Below are positions 47,434 to 55,578 of a DNA stretch of 64,000 nucleotides, piece after piece. The first letter of the stretch is position 1; each line of letters begins with the position of its first letter. The position numbers and the translations under genes were made by a program. Source of the DNA: Gynuella sunshinyii YC6258 (lineage in GTDB: Bacteria > Pseudomonadota > Gammaproteobacteria > Pseudomonadales > Natronospirillaceae); the NCBI RefSeq assembly GCF_000940805.1, contig NZ_CP007142.1, positions 3,944,593 to 4,008,592 of the forward strand. Reading direction: 5' to 3'. Below the pieces are notes generated by a model. It made no database searches. It saw only the letters and a list, made by a program, of their open reading frames with translations, and had not been told where the DNA came from.

Positions 47434-47889
47434 CTAGCAAAGCCCTTCAAGAGTCCACGTACCAACTTCATCTTTTTCAAAGAATGCTCCATACTCAGCA
47501 TTAACTTTTACTCCAACAAAATGAAACTCAATTCCCTCTTTAGAGACCTCAATCCAAGCTAAATTTGATTCCTTTCGATTTAAACAACCTTTAACTTCAA
47601 GTAACTGCAACCACTCCGGAAGTCGCGCTAAAGCAGTTTTTGAATCTTCTATAAAATTCCTGGGAATAACGCCACCGAAACTAGGCATGCTCAGACTGAT
47701 TTCATAGCCTTCATAATTAATTATTATCAAGCCATGCTCAGGTTCTTCTTGTTTGTATAGAACCAACTCGCCACCGTCTCTGGAATCAACTTTTTTAACT
47801 TCTCCCTTACCGTATTCATAGAGGCCTTCCTCTCTGAACGGAATGATTTTTATTTTTTCTTCTTGGTACTGTTCTAAATATTCGTTCAT
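47434..47889 (-). CDS. Hypothetical protein (151 aa), possible immunity-type cassette gene
   Basis: I recognise no family. The product is small, soluble and acidic, with mixed strands (GLIIINYEGYEISLSM, WIEVSKEGIEFHFVGV) and a Trp/Leu helix (LARLPEWLQLLEVKG). Such size and character is common among immunity proteins and integron cassette products. It is same-strand with the cassette genes to its right. Confidence 0.6.
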   Translation of the reverse strand: MNEYLEQYQEEKIKIIPFREEGLYEYGKGEVKKVDSRDGGELVLYKQEEPEHGLIIINYEGYEISLSMPSFGGVIPRNFIEDSKTALARLPEWLQLLEVKGCLNRKESNLAWIEVSKEGIEFHFVGVKVNAEYGAFFEKDEVGTWTLEGLC

Positions 47890-48154
47890 ACATCAATCAT
47901 GAGAATAGAAAGGCTAAGATCTAAAACAGAGGGCAAAAAATCGAAACTTTTTATGTCCACTGGCTTGTCTTGTCAGCTATTGGCATTGTCCAACAACTGT
48001 TTAATTACATCATGTTAATTAATTCGCTTCAAAACATAAAATTCTGAACAAACCAGTTTCTTTTATGGCCTTTCACAGGCTCGATCATCTGATCAGTTTT
48101 CAGTGGTTGTGGAAGCGCCATGTAACCCTATCTATGCACGTGCCTGTTAACCTA

Positions 48155-48994
48155 TTAGTAGGGTGCTTCAATATTCTCAAACTTGTACTGATTAAAGTCT
48201 TTGATAAGAACTATTTTCCCCAGCTCTTGCCTATCATCAAGTGATGCTCGATACAAACAGCCCTGTGAACACCAAATGATACAATGTCCATCATTCTCAG
48301 CCCATTCCCAGTCTTCACAAATCAACTGGCTACCACTAACAGTATTCTCTAGCATATGCTCATCCCAATAACATCCTTTACCCTCAGGAGAGCCTACCTG
48401 TTCATGAGCTATCTTTATCAGATTCCAGTTATTTTTTAGTGCTTTGCTAAAGATGGTGGTTTTATTCCACATTCTAAATTCTTCTGTCCTTAAAATACTC
48501 CAGCCATCACGCAACAACCTTCGGTAGTAAACGCCTGTATCTCCTGCACCAAACTTGCCTTCGGGAATATAGCTTTCGCTCTGCTTGACTAAACCTGATG
48601 TAATTAGTTTATTCCCTGGATTCGCGTATCTGTCATTCAGCCAATAGGAGTTTTTATCCAAAAACAAACCTCCGCCTTCCCAACAGTCCCCTTTAGCATG
48701 TAACTCTATTGCTTTTAACCAAGGAGCCTTTGAAATAGCAGTCCAGGATCCTCGTGTTTCAGAATTCCATTTTCCGTTCATGGCAAAGTAAATGAAGTAT
48801 TTTCCATCAGGTGACATATCTGCACGCCGTTCGTAAATTCTTCCCTTCATCCACTGACCTAATTCAATGTAGTCACTTTTTCTATCCCACAAAAAAGTAC
48901 AGACCTCTTTGGAAGGACCTCGCCTGAATATGACAGACTTGGAACAACTAGAAGCTATTAATATATGTAATCTAGCTGGAAATTTTTTAGCCAT
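48155..48994 (-). CDS. Hypothetical protein (279 aa), Trp-rich beta protein
   Basis: I do not know the family. The protein is rich in Trp, Tyr and Gly and reads like beta-propeller or WD-like blades (DMSPDGKYFIYFAMNGKW, CEDWEWAENDGHCIIWCSQG then CLYRASLDD). It has no signal peptide. It is a stand-alone minus-strand gene in the cassette region; a recognisable attC was not found at its 3' end. Confidence 0.6.
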   Translation of the reverse strand: MAKKFPARLHILIASSCSKSVIFRRGPSKEVCTFLWDRKSDYIELGQWMKGRIYERRADMSPDGKYFIYFAMNGKWNSETRGSWTAISKAPWLKAIELHAKGDCWEGGGLFLDKNSYWLNDRYANPGNKLITSGLVKQSESYIPEGKFGAGDTGVYYRRLLRDGWSILRTEEFRMWNKTTIFSKALKNNWNLIKIAHEQVGSPEGKGCYWDEHMLENTVSGSQLICEDWEWAENDGHCIIWCSQGCLYRASLDDRQELGKIVLIKDFNQYKFENIEAPY

Positions 48995-49029
48995 ATCGAA
49001 TTAAAGTTACCACCAATGTTAGAGGCCCC

Positions 49030-49503
49030 TTAGATTTTATTGACCACATACACTTTAAATGCACTGCTTAGTTGATAGCGCACAAGCTCTCTGCGCATTA
49101 TTTTCATAAACTCTTCGTAGGTTAGACTACCAAAACCTGAACCCAGTGCACTAAATGCCACGGAGCTAATAGAGAAATCAACTTCACACGTTTCAAGTAC
49201 ATACCGGATGATTTTTTCCACAACAGATTTTTGTGTTTCATATTCTTTATCAGTGGCAACAGTATGAAATACACGTTTCCAGGGCATGTTATCACTAACG
49301 CTTTCTACAATAGTCCCTACTTCAACCTCATCAATATTTTTTACACGGAGATAGCGATCTAATATATTTTGAACTTCCACCCCGTATTTTTTCACCAGGG
49401 CTTGCCCAACCCCGCCACTAAGATGAAGGTATTGATTCGTTGAATACACCAAAGCATCAGCTTCAAAACTCTCTATATTCGCATTAATTTCTACTAATTC
49501 CAT
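49030..49503 (-). CDS. Macrodomain-like (ADP-ribose-binding) protein
   Basis: The 157-residue protein starts VEINANIESFEADALVYSTN then GGVGQALVKKYG, the first strand and glycine loop of a macrodomain, and has SSVAFSALGSGFGSLTYEEF in place of the second ADP-ribose loop. The usual Asn after ALV is replaced by YSTN, so hydrolase activity is uncertain; binding of ADP-ribose or a nucleotide is the family expectation. It is followed on the minus strand by a second macrodomain gene, coded upstream at 49628. Confidence 0.75.
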   Translation of the reverse strand: MELVEINANIESFEADALVYSTNQYLHLSGGVGQALVKKYGVEVQNILDRYLRVKNIDEVEVGTIVESVSDNMPWKRVFHTVATDKEYETQKSVVEKIIRYVLETCEVDFSISSVAFSALGSGFGSLTYEEFMKIMRRELVRYQLSSAFKVYVVNKI

Positions 49504-49505
49504 TG

Positions 49506-49615
49506 AAATCTAACGCCACACACAAGGAAAAAATGTATCAGAGGCGCTTGCGGTAAAGTTTGCGTAGCAAACCACAAATTGCTGTAGCTTAGTTTGTTCC
49601 GCTGCTGATTGTTAT
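49506..49615 (-). repeat. attC-like recombination site
   Basis: Downstream of the 49628-50137 gene the minus strand runs from ATATAAC to GTTAGAT, the latter a perfect GTTRRRY core, over about 110 bases with imperfect inverted repeats between. Position right after a stop codon fits an integron cassette end. Confidence 0.6.
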
Positions 49616-49627
49616 ATGCGCGCTGCA

Positions 49628-50137
49628 TTACTGTTCACCGATAGCATTCAGATATTGTTGTTTGATTTTACTGTCAAAGCACACGAAATATACAACATCG
49701 ATGGAGTCATCTTGTGATAGCCATTTATGAACCTCTTCTACCGCTATTTTGCAGGCCAGCTCAACAGGAAAACGATAAGCACCACAACTGATAGCTGGGA
49801 AAGCAATAGATTTTGCCGAATGTGCGCTGGCCAACTTCAACGACTCGCGGTAGCACGATCTCAGCAGGTCCTCTTCACCTTTGTGACCACCGTACCACAC
49901 TGGTCCCACAGCATGAATAATATGCCAGCACTTTAAATTATGGCCACCCGTGATCTTTGCAAACCCAGGTTTGCAGCCACCCAATTGACGACACTCTTCA
50001 AGTAAGAATGGTCCTGCTGCACGATGTATTGCCCCATCGACACCTCCACCACCGCATAACGCGGCATTGGCTGCACTAACAATGGCATCAACATCCAGTT
50101 CTGTAATATCTGCTTTAATTATTTTGGTTTCGCTCAT
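49628..50137 (-). CDS. ymdB: Macrodomain protein, YmdB-like O-acetyl-ADP-ribose deacetylase
   Basis: The 169-residue protein is a canonical MacroD-type macrodomain: IIKADITELDVDAIVSAANA, CGGGGVDGAIHRAAG (the catalytic Asn/Asp region), GFAKITGGHNLKCWHIIHAV and SIAFPAISCGAYRFP. These proteins remove ADP-ribose from proteins or deacetylate O-acetyl-ADP-ribose, and in mobile DNA they can reverse toxin or defence ADP-ribosylation. An attC-like site follows at 49506, so it is probably a cassette gene. The start is the ATG at 50137. Confidence 0.9.
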   Translation of the reverse strand: MSETKIIKADITELDVDAIVSAANAALCGGGGVDGAIHRAAGPFLLEECRQLGGCKPGFAKITGGHNLKCWHIIHAVGPVWYGGHKGEEDLLRSCYRESLKLASAHSAKSIAFPAISCGAYRFPVELACKIAVEEVHKWLSQDDSIDVVYFVCFDSKIKQQYLNAIGEQ

Positions 50138-50227
50138 AAATCATCTGTTACACAAACACCTTCATCAAAAGCGGAAAACGGAGCGACACAACCTCCGTTA
50201 AAACTGGTGAAACCAATGGCAATTTTG

Positions 50228-50632
50228 TCAGGCACAGACTTTTCTGAAGTCATTTAGCGCCTTCTCTACGATTGGAATGATTCGTTCTCTCTTGGACCGC
50301 GGTTTAATACCCGAAGGCAAACGACTTAACCAATGTCTATTCGGGCCGTAGCTGGCTGTTCTCTGCCTTGAAAGTTTCCAAGTTGTCGGCATATTTTTTT
50401 GGCTGATGACAGCCAGAAAATGCTCGACTTCCGCTACGGATGAAAACTCCAGTTCAACCCCCATAGCATTAACGACAAGAAAAGGATAACCCTTGCTGGG
50501 TATAGCCTTTGGCAGCGGTGGCTCGAATTCGTTGGCATAGTACCAGACATCATGATCCACTTGCTTGTGCACCCAAAAACTCAAAGGCGTTTCTGTATGC
50601 ATTGGCCTATATTCGATGCGCCATTTCTTCAT
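50228..50632 (-). CDS. Hypothetical protein (134 aa), cassette-type
   Basis: I do not know the family. The protein has an aromatic front half (FWVHKQVDHDVWYYANEF, PFLVVNAMGVELEFSSVAEV) and a basic end (SGIKPRSKRERIIPIVEKAL), suggesting nucleic-acid or protein binding. It is soluble, without signal peptide or membrane segment, and in line with the other minus-strand cassette genes. Confidence 0.62.
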   Translation of the reverse strand: MKKWRIEYRPMHTETPLSFWVHKQVDHDVWYYANEFEPPLPKAIPSKGYPFLVVNAMGVELEFSSVAEVEHFLAVISQKNMPTTWKLSRQRTASYGPNRHWLSRLPSGIKPRSKRERIIPIVEKALNDFRKVCA

Positions 50633-50669
50633 ACTAAGTGACTACTCACGCCAACCCACAGATTTAACT

Positions 50670-51029
50670 CTACTCTCCAGTCCCCACAAACCCCACCATA
50701 CGGGACACCAGATCTCCATCTTTTTCTACAAAATATTGACCGAATTGAACCTGTTCAGAACTGTCAGGCCCCGGTCCGCCGAAAGCGACAGTGACACGAG
50801 TGACACTGGCAACTGTATCACTTTTAATAACCTTTGCAGACCAACCTGGAGCACTTGCGTTAAACATGCCTACATAGTTATTTAATGCTGCGATTCCAAT
50901 TACAGTTTCGGGCGTGCGAGGATCGTCGTACCGTATAGTTGCTGTCACAGAACTATTTATTTTGGCAAGTCGAAGCTCCGCTTCCTCAATTTGTCATGCT
51001 TCGAAGAAGGTTGTAATGCAATCTGACAT
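50670..51029 (-). pseudogene. SnoaL/NTF2-like protein interrupted by one nonsense codon
   Basis: From ATG 51029, preceded by an excellent AGGAGAGGA site, the frame reads MSDCITTFFEA, then TGA at 50994-50996, then continues QIEEAELRLAKINSSVTATI and VIGIAALNNYVGMFNASAP to the stop at 50670. Family members have Trp right after FFEA (TGG), so a single G-to-A change explains the stop. The downstream part could still be started from a GTG at 50948 (92 codons) but would lack the first helix of the fold. Confidence 0.7.
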
Positions 51030-51068
51030 ATTCCTCTCCTGGTTTTACTTTTTATGTAACGCATAATG

Positions 51069-51090
51069 ATATAACAGGATACCCATCTTA
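51069..51090. repeat. RAYT-element end motif (solo copy)
   Basis: ATATAACAGGATACCCATCT is the motif found at the ends of the RAYT elements at 58.3-62.6 kb (ATAACAGGACACCCA), here with one change and with no transposase nearby. A further solo copy is at 51860-51879. Confidence 0.7.
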
Positions 51091-51221
51091 GCCGGTTTAT
51101 TGCAGGATCACTCTCTCCATTCTGACCCTTCTGAACATTTCTGGTAAATGGATTTCATCCCTAAGCAAATAGCCACGTAACCCGCTATTTCCAAAGGCTT
51201 GGTTCCTCAGAGGTCAAATTA

Positions 51222-51392
51222 CACCTTCAGATCAGTCAGAAATATATTCTGGTTACTTCGGAGCAAGATATACACAGCTTGTATTTCGTCGTAAACCTGA
51301 TTCATTCGCAATTTTCTTGTTCTACAAGGTTGTAGTGGATATTCCTTGTCATGTTTATTACTTGATAGTTAAAGTGGATGTTCTTCTTATTT
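51222..51392. repeat. Direct repeat, copy 1 of about 170 bases
   Basis: The stretch containing GGAGCAAGATATACACAGCT and GGTTGTAGTGGATATTCCTT recurs at 51889-52058 with only a few changes. The copies flank the 141-aa membrane protein gene. I recognise no coding or RNA identity for it. Confidence 0.85.
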
Positions 51393-51400
51393 CAAGTTAT

Positions 51401-51826
51401 TCACAACCCAACTTGGGTACTTTTACTCGCCAACTTAAACCCACCCAAAACAACAGCAACAGATGCCAAGCTCAAAGCAACAACCGTGAGCATATTAGCC
51501 TGACCTTCCGCTAAATAGAAAACATAAACACCCGTACCAATAGCTAAAATATAATGACTGTGCGTCTCGACACCTTTGTTTTTCCGTCCATAATAATACC
51601 CTGCAAGGAATGGGAAAATCATACCTACAATAAAGTTTATAATTTTCCATTTCGCTTTCTCCGGGTCAGGTGTATCTATATCAAAATCGCCACCGAATAC
51701 CCTATTTGATGTATATACCACAGCAAATACCAAATATGTTGTGAAATATCCGCCCACACTAATTATTAAGCTTTTGATAACTGCATTGAATCTACTTGGC
51801 TTTACATTTTGTTTTTCTTCTACCAC
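51401..51826 (-). CDS. Small inner-membrane protein (141 aa)
   Basis: The protein is predicted to have four membrane helices (IKSLIISVGGYFTTYLVFAV, KIINFIVGMIFPFLAGYYYG, YILAIGTGVYVFYLA, ANMLTVVALSLASVAVVLGG). I do not know its family. TTCAGGAGAAAG upstream of the ATG is a good ribosome site. It lies between two direct repeats of about 170 bases, so gene and one repeat copy may have moved together as a unit. Confidence 0.72.
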   Translation of the reverse strand: MVEEKQNVKPSRFNAVIKSLIISVGGYFTTYLVFAVVYTSNRVFGGDFDIDTPDPEKAKWKIINFIVGMIFPFLAGYYYGRKNKGVETHSHYILAIGTGVYVFYLAEGQANMLTVVALSLASVAVVLGGFKLASKSTQVGL

Positions 51827-51859
51827 AAACTTTCTCCTGAATATTTATTGATAAAATCA

Positions 51860-51879
51860 TAACAGGACACCCATCTTAA
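51860..51879. repeat. RAYT-element end motif (solo copy)
   Basis: TAACAGGACACCCATCTTAA is the exact RAYT end motif, with no transposase within 6 kb. It stands about 10 bases before the second direct-repeat copy, as the copy at 51069 stands before the first. Confidence 0.75.
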
Positions 51880-51888
51880 CCATTGAAG

Positions 51889-52058
51889 TTCACACCTTCA
51901 AATCAGTCAGAAATATATTTTTGATTACTTCGGAGCAAGATATACACAGCTTGTATTTCGTCGTAAACCTGATTTATTCGCAATTTCCTTGTTCTACAAG
52001 GTTGTAGTGGATATTCCTTGTCATGTTTATTACTTGATAGTTAAAGTGGATGTTCTTT
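51889..52058. repeat. Direct repeat, copy 2 of about 170 bases
   Basis: Second copy of the sequence at 51222-51392, same orientation. Its right end meets, without a gap, the stop codon of a truncated frame at 52059. Confidence 0.85.
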
Positions 52059-52130
52059 CTATTGCTGGTCCAATTCGGCAACTTTCATAAAGACATCGAA
52101 AGCTTCTTCTACTATGCCTATTCTTTCCAT
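52059..52130 (-). pseudogene. Truncated cassette gene, first 23 codons only
   Basis: An ATG just after an attC-like site starts MERIGIVEEAFDVFMKVAEL and stops after DQQ, exactly where the direct repeat begins. This looks like the N-terminus of a helical cassette gene cut off by the repeat unit. Confidence 0.45.
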
Positions 52131-52137
52131 TTCAAAT

Positions 52138-52219
52138 TTCTAACGTTCGCATTTTGGGCAGCCTAGCCATCCCAGCCGCGCGGATTTTTTGCGCGGCTAA
52201 CAACATGCGCTTGTTAGGC
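52138..52219 (-). repeat. attC site of the GFA cassette
   Basis: Minus strand runs from GCCTAAC, just after the GFA stop codon, to GTTAGAA, with strong inner complementarity (CCGCGC...GCGCGG). Length 82 bases and place after a stop fit an attC. Confidence 0.75.
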
Positions 52220-52221
52220 AT

Positions 52222-52641
52222 TTAGCCTCCCATTCCTGGCGGTAGAATGTCAAATTTTGGTACATCGTTAGGGAAGATTGCCCATGATGGAGCTGAAGAT
52301 GCGTATATTGACATTTTTGGAGTAAACTTATTATTTTTTAGTGAGGTTGCTGATACAGAGTAAAAATTACCTGCTGTTACCTCAGCGCATAAAACAGTGC
52401 TGCAAGTGCCACAGAACAGATAGTTTACATCTTTTCCTGAACCGCCTGACCGCGTATATGATGCAGGAGTGCCTTTTGTAAATTTAAAATTATTTTTTAA
52501 CACCCAAAGCCCAAACCACTTATCTGAGCCAGTGAGCGCTTGACACACCTTACAATAACAAAAAATAGAATTTATCGGGTCATTATCAAAGCAAAATTCA
52601 ATGTCGCCGTAACTACAACTTCCATTATGTTTTTTTTCCAT
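52222..52641 (-). CDS. GFA-family (glutathione-dependent formaldehyde-activating-like) zinc protein
   Basis: The 139-residue protein has the family's zinc cysteines: CSYG (position 9), CYCKVC (about 28-33) and CGTC (about 78-81), with ALTGSDKWFG between. GFA proteins bind two structural or catalytic zinc ions and occur widely as single genes of unknown role; activity on S-hydroxymethylglutathione is shown for few members. It is enclosed by two attC sites (52138 and 52673), so it is an integron cassette of one gene. Confidence 0.87.
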   Translation of the reverse strand: MEKKHNGSCSYGDIEFCFDNDPINSIFCYCKVCQALTGSDKWFGLWVLKNNFKFTKGTPASYTRSGGSGKDVNYLFCGTCSTVLCAEVTAGNFYSVSATSLKNNKFTPKMSIYASSAPSWAIFPNDVPKFDILPPGMGG

Positions 52642-52672
52642 GTTATCTCCGATCTAGTTAATGCTTAACCGC

Positions 52673-52738
52673 CCGCAACACAGACGAGCGTGGCGAGTCC
52701 AGCCAGCTTGCTGGCGACAGTGTTTGCGTTTGTTAGGG
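52673..52738 (-). repeat. attC site of the YCII cassette
   Basis: Minus strand starts CCCTAAC and ends with a perfect GTTAAGC (GTTRRRY) core; the centre is a stem GCCAGCAAGCTGGC. It is 66 bases long and starts 20 bases past the YCII stop. Confidence 0.82.
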
Positions 52739-52757
52739 CTTTTTTGCCTTTGCATTA

Positions 52758-53045
52758 TTACGCTAATAGAAAACTTAAGCGCTCATCTGCTTTTTTTGGT
52801 GATATTTCTATGATCTCAGCTTTTACCACATCTTCTGAAACAAATGGATCATCGTTAACTCTAGACTGAATTTCTTCTAGTGTAGAATTGTGAGCAATAA
52901 CCGACCCGCCAGCACCTGGTTCAATACTACCCACTAAAAGAAATACATCATCATCAAATCCTTTCTTTATCCATGCATTATGGCTATCCATGTACTCACT
53001 TGCTTTAGCTTTATTATCAGAGAATTTTAGAAGAACAATAAACAT
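52758..53045 (-). CDS. YCII-related small protein
   Basis: The 95-residue ferredoxin-like alpha/beta protein begins MFIVLLKFSDNKAKASEYMD and has AWIKKGFDDDVFLLVGSIEP and a His in VIAHNSTLEEIQ, the YCII pattern with the conserved His/Asp pair. Function is unknown for the family (dehalogenase-like fold). It is bounded by attC sites at 52673 and 53092, making it a one-gene cassette of about 400 bases. Confidence 0.85.
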   Translation of the reverse strand: MFIVLLKFSDNKAKASEYMDSHNAWIKKGFDDDVFLLVGSIEPGAGGSVIAHNSTLEEIQSRVNDDPFVSEDVVKAEIIEISPKKADERLSFLLA

Positions 53046-53091
53046 TTTATTTCACCCTTTGTGTTATATCTGATTGCTATTTTCTTGTGCA

Positions 53092-53146
53092 CCCTAACGC
53101 CTAAAACTTCGGACAAGAAGTGGTCCGTAGCTTTGATCTGTTAGAA
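53092..53146 (-). repeat. attC site, short type
   Basis: Minus strand TTCTAAC to GTTAGGG over 55 bases, with paired blocks CTAAC/GTTAG, AAAGCT/AGTTTT and CGGAC/GTCCG around an apical loop: the typical short attC shape. Its upstream border contains the last codons (QWFTGHTQF, stop) of a cassette gene related to that at 56295. Confidence 0.8.
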
Positions 53147-53632
53147 TTGAGTATGACCGGTAAACCACTGTAGTTATTAATCCGGAAATTAAATAGATCG
53201 TCCTGATCTATTTAATTGTCGCCCCGAAAAATCTGGCGGTGTTACGCGAAACCCCAAATCGTCGGACCACTTGATTAATCGGGGCTCGCACTGGCTATGG
53301 CCAATGGTGTTGTCCGACATCTCGGTGCATCCCTGCATCACACTATTCACCCGACATGTATGCTTGCCGGATTAATAGAATGACAATTGTAACCGGAGAT
53401 TCCCAATTTTTTGTTAACCTGGCACCCAGTTTAACGATTGGGTGCCACCTGATTTTAACTTTGTGCCGTAGCGAACTTGATCGTGCACGGAACCTTAATT
53501 TACTTGAATTGGTTATCCGAAGCGGTAAACGCATTAACTAAGAGGTATCTCTAAATACCTCTATTTAATAAAACCTAAGAAACAACAACGCTTAGAACCA
53601 GGATACGATAGAACACGCAAACTCGTTACTGC
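53147..53632. other. Intergenic region with cassette debris and inverted repeats
   Basis: About 485 bases without an intact gene. A perfect 13-base-arm palindrome is at 53187-53217 (AATTAAATAGATC arms); 18 of its bases recur at 9101-9118. A 59-base block at 53402-53460 recurs at 62570-62628 and includes a GGCACCCA/TGGGTGCC hairpin (53421-53446). The hairpin AGAGGTAT/ATACCTCT at 53541-53562 may end the LysR-type gene's message. Confidence 0.6.
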
Positions 53633-54544
53633 TTATGACTCATCTTTGTTCATATCTTTTATAAAATCAATAAACGTTCGTAAGGGAGTAGGCACCAATT
53701 TTCGACCAGAATAATACAAATACGGCCCACTGAAAGACAACCACCAAGTTTCAAGAATTGGCTCAAGTTGCCCTGAATCAAAATAGGGTTGTAACCATTC
53801 TTCGAACAAATAAACAACACCCGTACCAGCAACCGCAGCATCAACAGCAAGATCAACAGCACTTCCTATATTAACCACTAAAGGTCCTGAAACTTTTATT
53901 TCTATAATTTTATTATCTTTCTCAAATTCCCAAGTGTTGACTACCCCTGATCGTAACCGCCCCGTTAAACAAGGATAATTTAGTAGATCACGAGGGTGAG
54001 TTAGTTGACCTAATCTATCTAACAATTTAGGCGCAGCGGCTAAAGCATATCGTTGTTGGCGTGGGCCGATAGGAACAGCGATCATATCCTGCTCTAGTCG
54101 CTCGTCATAACGAATACCAGCATCGAAACCTGCATCAATAATATTGATAACATTACTCTCCGCCGTCACTTCAAGTTCAATATCAGGATAGGCCTCCAAA
54201 AATGCAGGGACAATAGCTGGCAATATTAATTTTACGGCGCTTACAGGTACGTTAAGACGAAGTTTACCCGCTGGTTTATCACGATATAGATTGACCATAT
54301 CTAACGCAGAATCAAATTCACTCATAATAGGATTCATACGTTCTAACAAAACCATACCCACTTCCGTAAGGACAACACTGCGAGTATTACGATGAAATAA
54401 TCTTACTCCCAGCTCCCCTTCTAAGCGTCGTATGGCATCACTTAAACGTGAAGCACTTATATTTTCTACTCTTGCAGCCTCCCGAAAACCGCCGGCTCTG
54501 GCAACAGCAAAAAATGCCGCAATGTCATTCATAGATGATTTCAT
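53633..54544 (-). CDS. LysR-family transcriptional regulator
   Basis: The start MKSSMNDIAAFFAVARAGGF at 54544 (or the inner ATG at 54532) is taken; the longer frame to 54619 has no LysR-like sequence before it. The N-terminal winged helix-turn-helix is clear (FREAARVENISASRLSDAIR, RRLEGELGVRLFHRNTRSVV), followed by a co-inducer domain of about 200 residues. It is divergent from an aldo/keto reductase gene 104 bases away, the usual layout for a LysR-type protein that controls its neighbour and itself. Confidence 0.92.
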   Translation of the reverse strand: MKSSMNDIAAFFAVARAGGFREAARVENISASRLSDAIRRLEGELGVRLFHRNTRSVVLTEVGMVLLERMNPIMSEFDSALDMVNLYRDKPAGKLRLNVPVSAVKLILPAIVPAFLEAYPDIELEVTAESNVINIIDAGFDAGIRYDERLEQDMIAVPIGPRQQRYALAAAPKLLDRLGQLTHPRDLLNYPCLTGRLRSGVVNTWEFEKDNKIIEIKVSGPLVVNIGSAVDLAVDAAVAGTGVVYLFEEWLQPYFDSGQLEPILETWWLSFSGPYLYYSGRKLVPTPLRTFIDFIKDMNKDES

Positions 54545-54648
54545 TGTTCTAAATCTCGCACAATGCGTTCCAATTAAGTGGGATTGTCGCACAAAATTAT
54601 GAGACCTAGAATAGATCATCTACCCACATCTCACGCAGGAAAATCATC

Positions 54649-55521
54649 ATGGTTAACATTCAACAAGCTGGTACATTCAAGCTAGGTAATAAAACAATCA
54701 ACCGAATGGGATACGGCGCTATGCAGTTGGCTGGCGCCGGTGTTTTTGGTCCGCCTAAAGATAAAAAAGAAGCCATTGCCGTTCTTCAAACTGCAATAGA
54801 AAGCGGTGTTAACCATATCGATACCTCCGATTTTTACGGCCCACACATTACGAACCAAATCATTCGTGAGGCGTTACACCCTTATGCTAAAGAACTGTCA
54901 CTGGTGACTAAGGTTGGTGCTCGTCGCAATGAAAAAGGTGATTGGTTACTAGCCTTATCAAAACCTGAACTTATTCAAGCAGTGCATGATAATCTGACCA
55001 ACCTTGGCATAGAACAAATCGAGGTGGTAAATTTTCGAGCTATGTTTGATCCATATGGCCCAGCCGAAGGTTCTATAGCAGAACCATTATCCGTACTGGC
55101 CGAGTTACAAAAAGAAGGTCTGATACATCACTTAGGTGTCAGCAATGTTACCGCAAATCAAATTGAGGAAGCCCGCAGCATTACCCCTATTGTTTGTGTA
55201 CAGAACCAATACAACCTAGTACACAGAAGAGACGATGCACTTATTGATCTGCTTGCAAAAGAAGACATTGCCTATGTACCTTTCTTTCCACTTGGCGGCT
55301 TCACACCACTACAATCTTCCATTTTAGAAGAGGTTGCAATATCACTAAATGCCACAGTAATGCAAGTCGCTTTGGCTTGGCTGCTTCAGCGTTCAGCTAA
55401 TATTCTATTAATACCAGGAACATCTTCGACCAAGCATCTACAACAAAACCTATCCGCAGCGGAATTGATTTTACCGAGTGAAGCCATTACCAAATTAAAT
55501 AATATTGCCGTTGATATCTAA
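54649..55521 (+). CDS. Aldo/keto reductase
   Basis: The 290-residue TIM-barrel oxidoreductase shows the catalytic set: Asp and Tyr in HIDTSDFYGPH (about 57-67), Lys in LSLVTKVGARR (about 90), and NADPH-binding LIPGTSSTKHLQQNLSAAEL near the C-terminus. The His position reads VVNFRAMF, so it belongs to the group with a replaced His. It reduces carbonyl compounds with NADPH; the substrate is unknown. AGGAAAATC before the ATG is the ribosome site. Likely regulated by the divergent LysR-type gene. Confidence 0.9.
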   Translation: MVNIQQAGTFKLGNKTINRMGYGAMQLAGAGVFGPPKDKKEAIAVLQTAIESGVNHIDTSDFYGPHITNQIIREALHPYAKELSLVTKVGARRNEKGDWLLALSKPELIQAVHDNLTNLGIEQIEVVNFRAMFDPYGPAEGSIAEPLSVLAELQKEGLIHHLGVSNVTANQIEEARSITPIVCVQNQYNLVHRRDDALIDLLAKEDIAYVPFFPLGGFTPLQSSILEEVAISLNATVMQVALAWLLQRSANILLIPGTSSTKHLQQNLSAAELILPSEAITKLNNIAVDI

Positions 55522-55578
55522 AAATATCTGCTTTAAACCTATAACTGAAGTAGGCATAAGTAAAACTACCCACATAAC

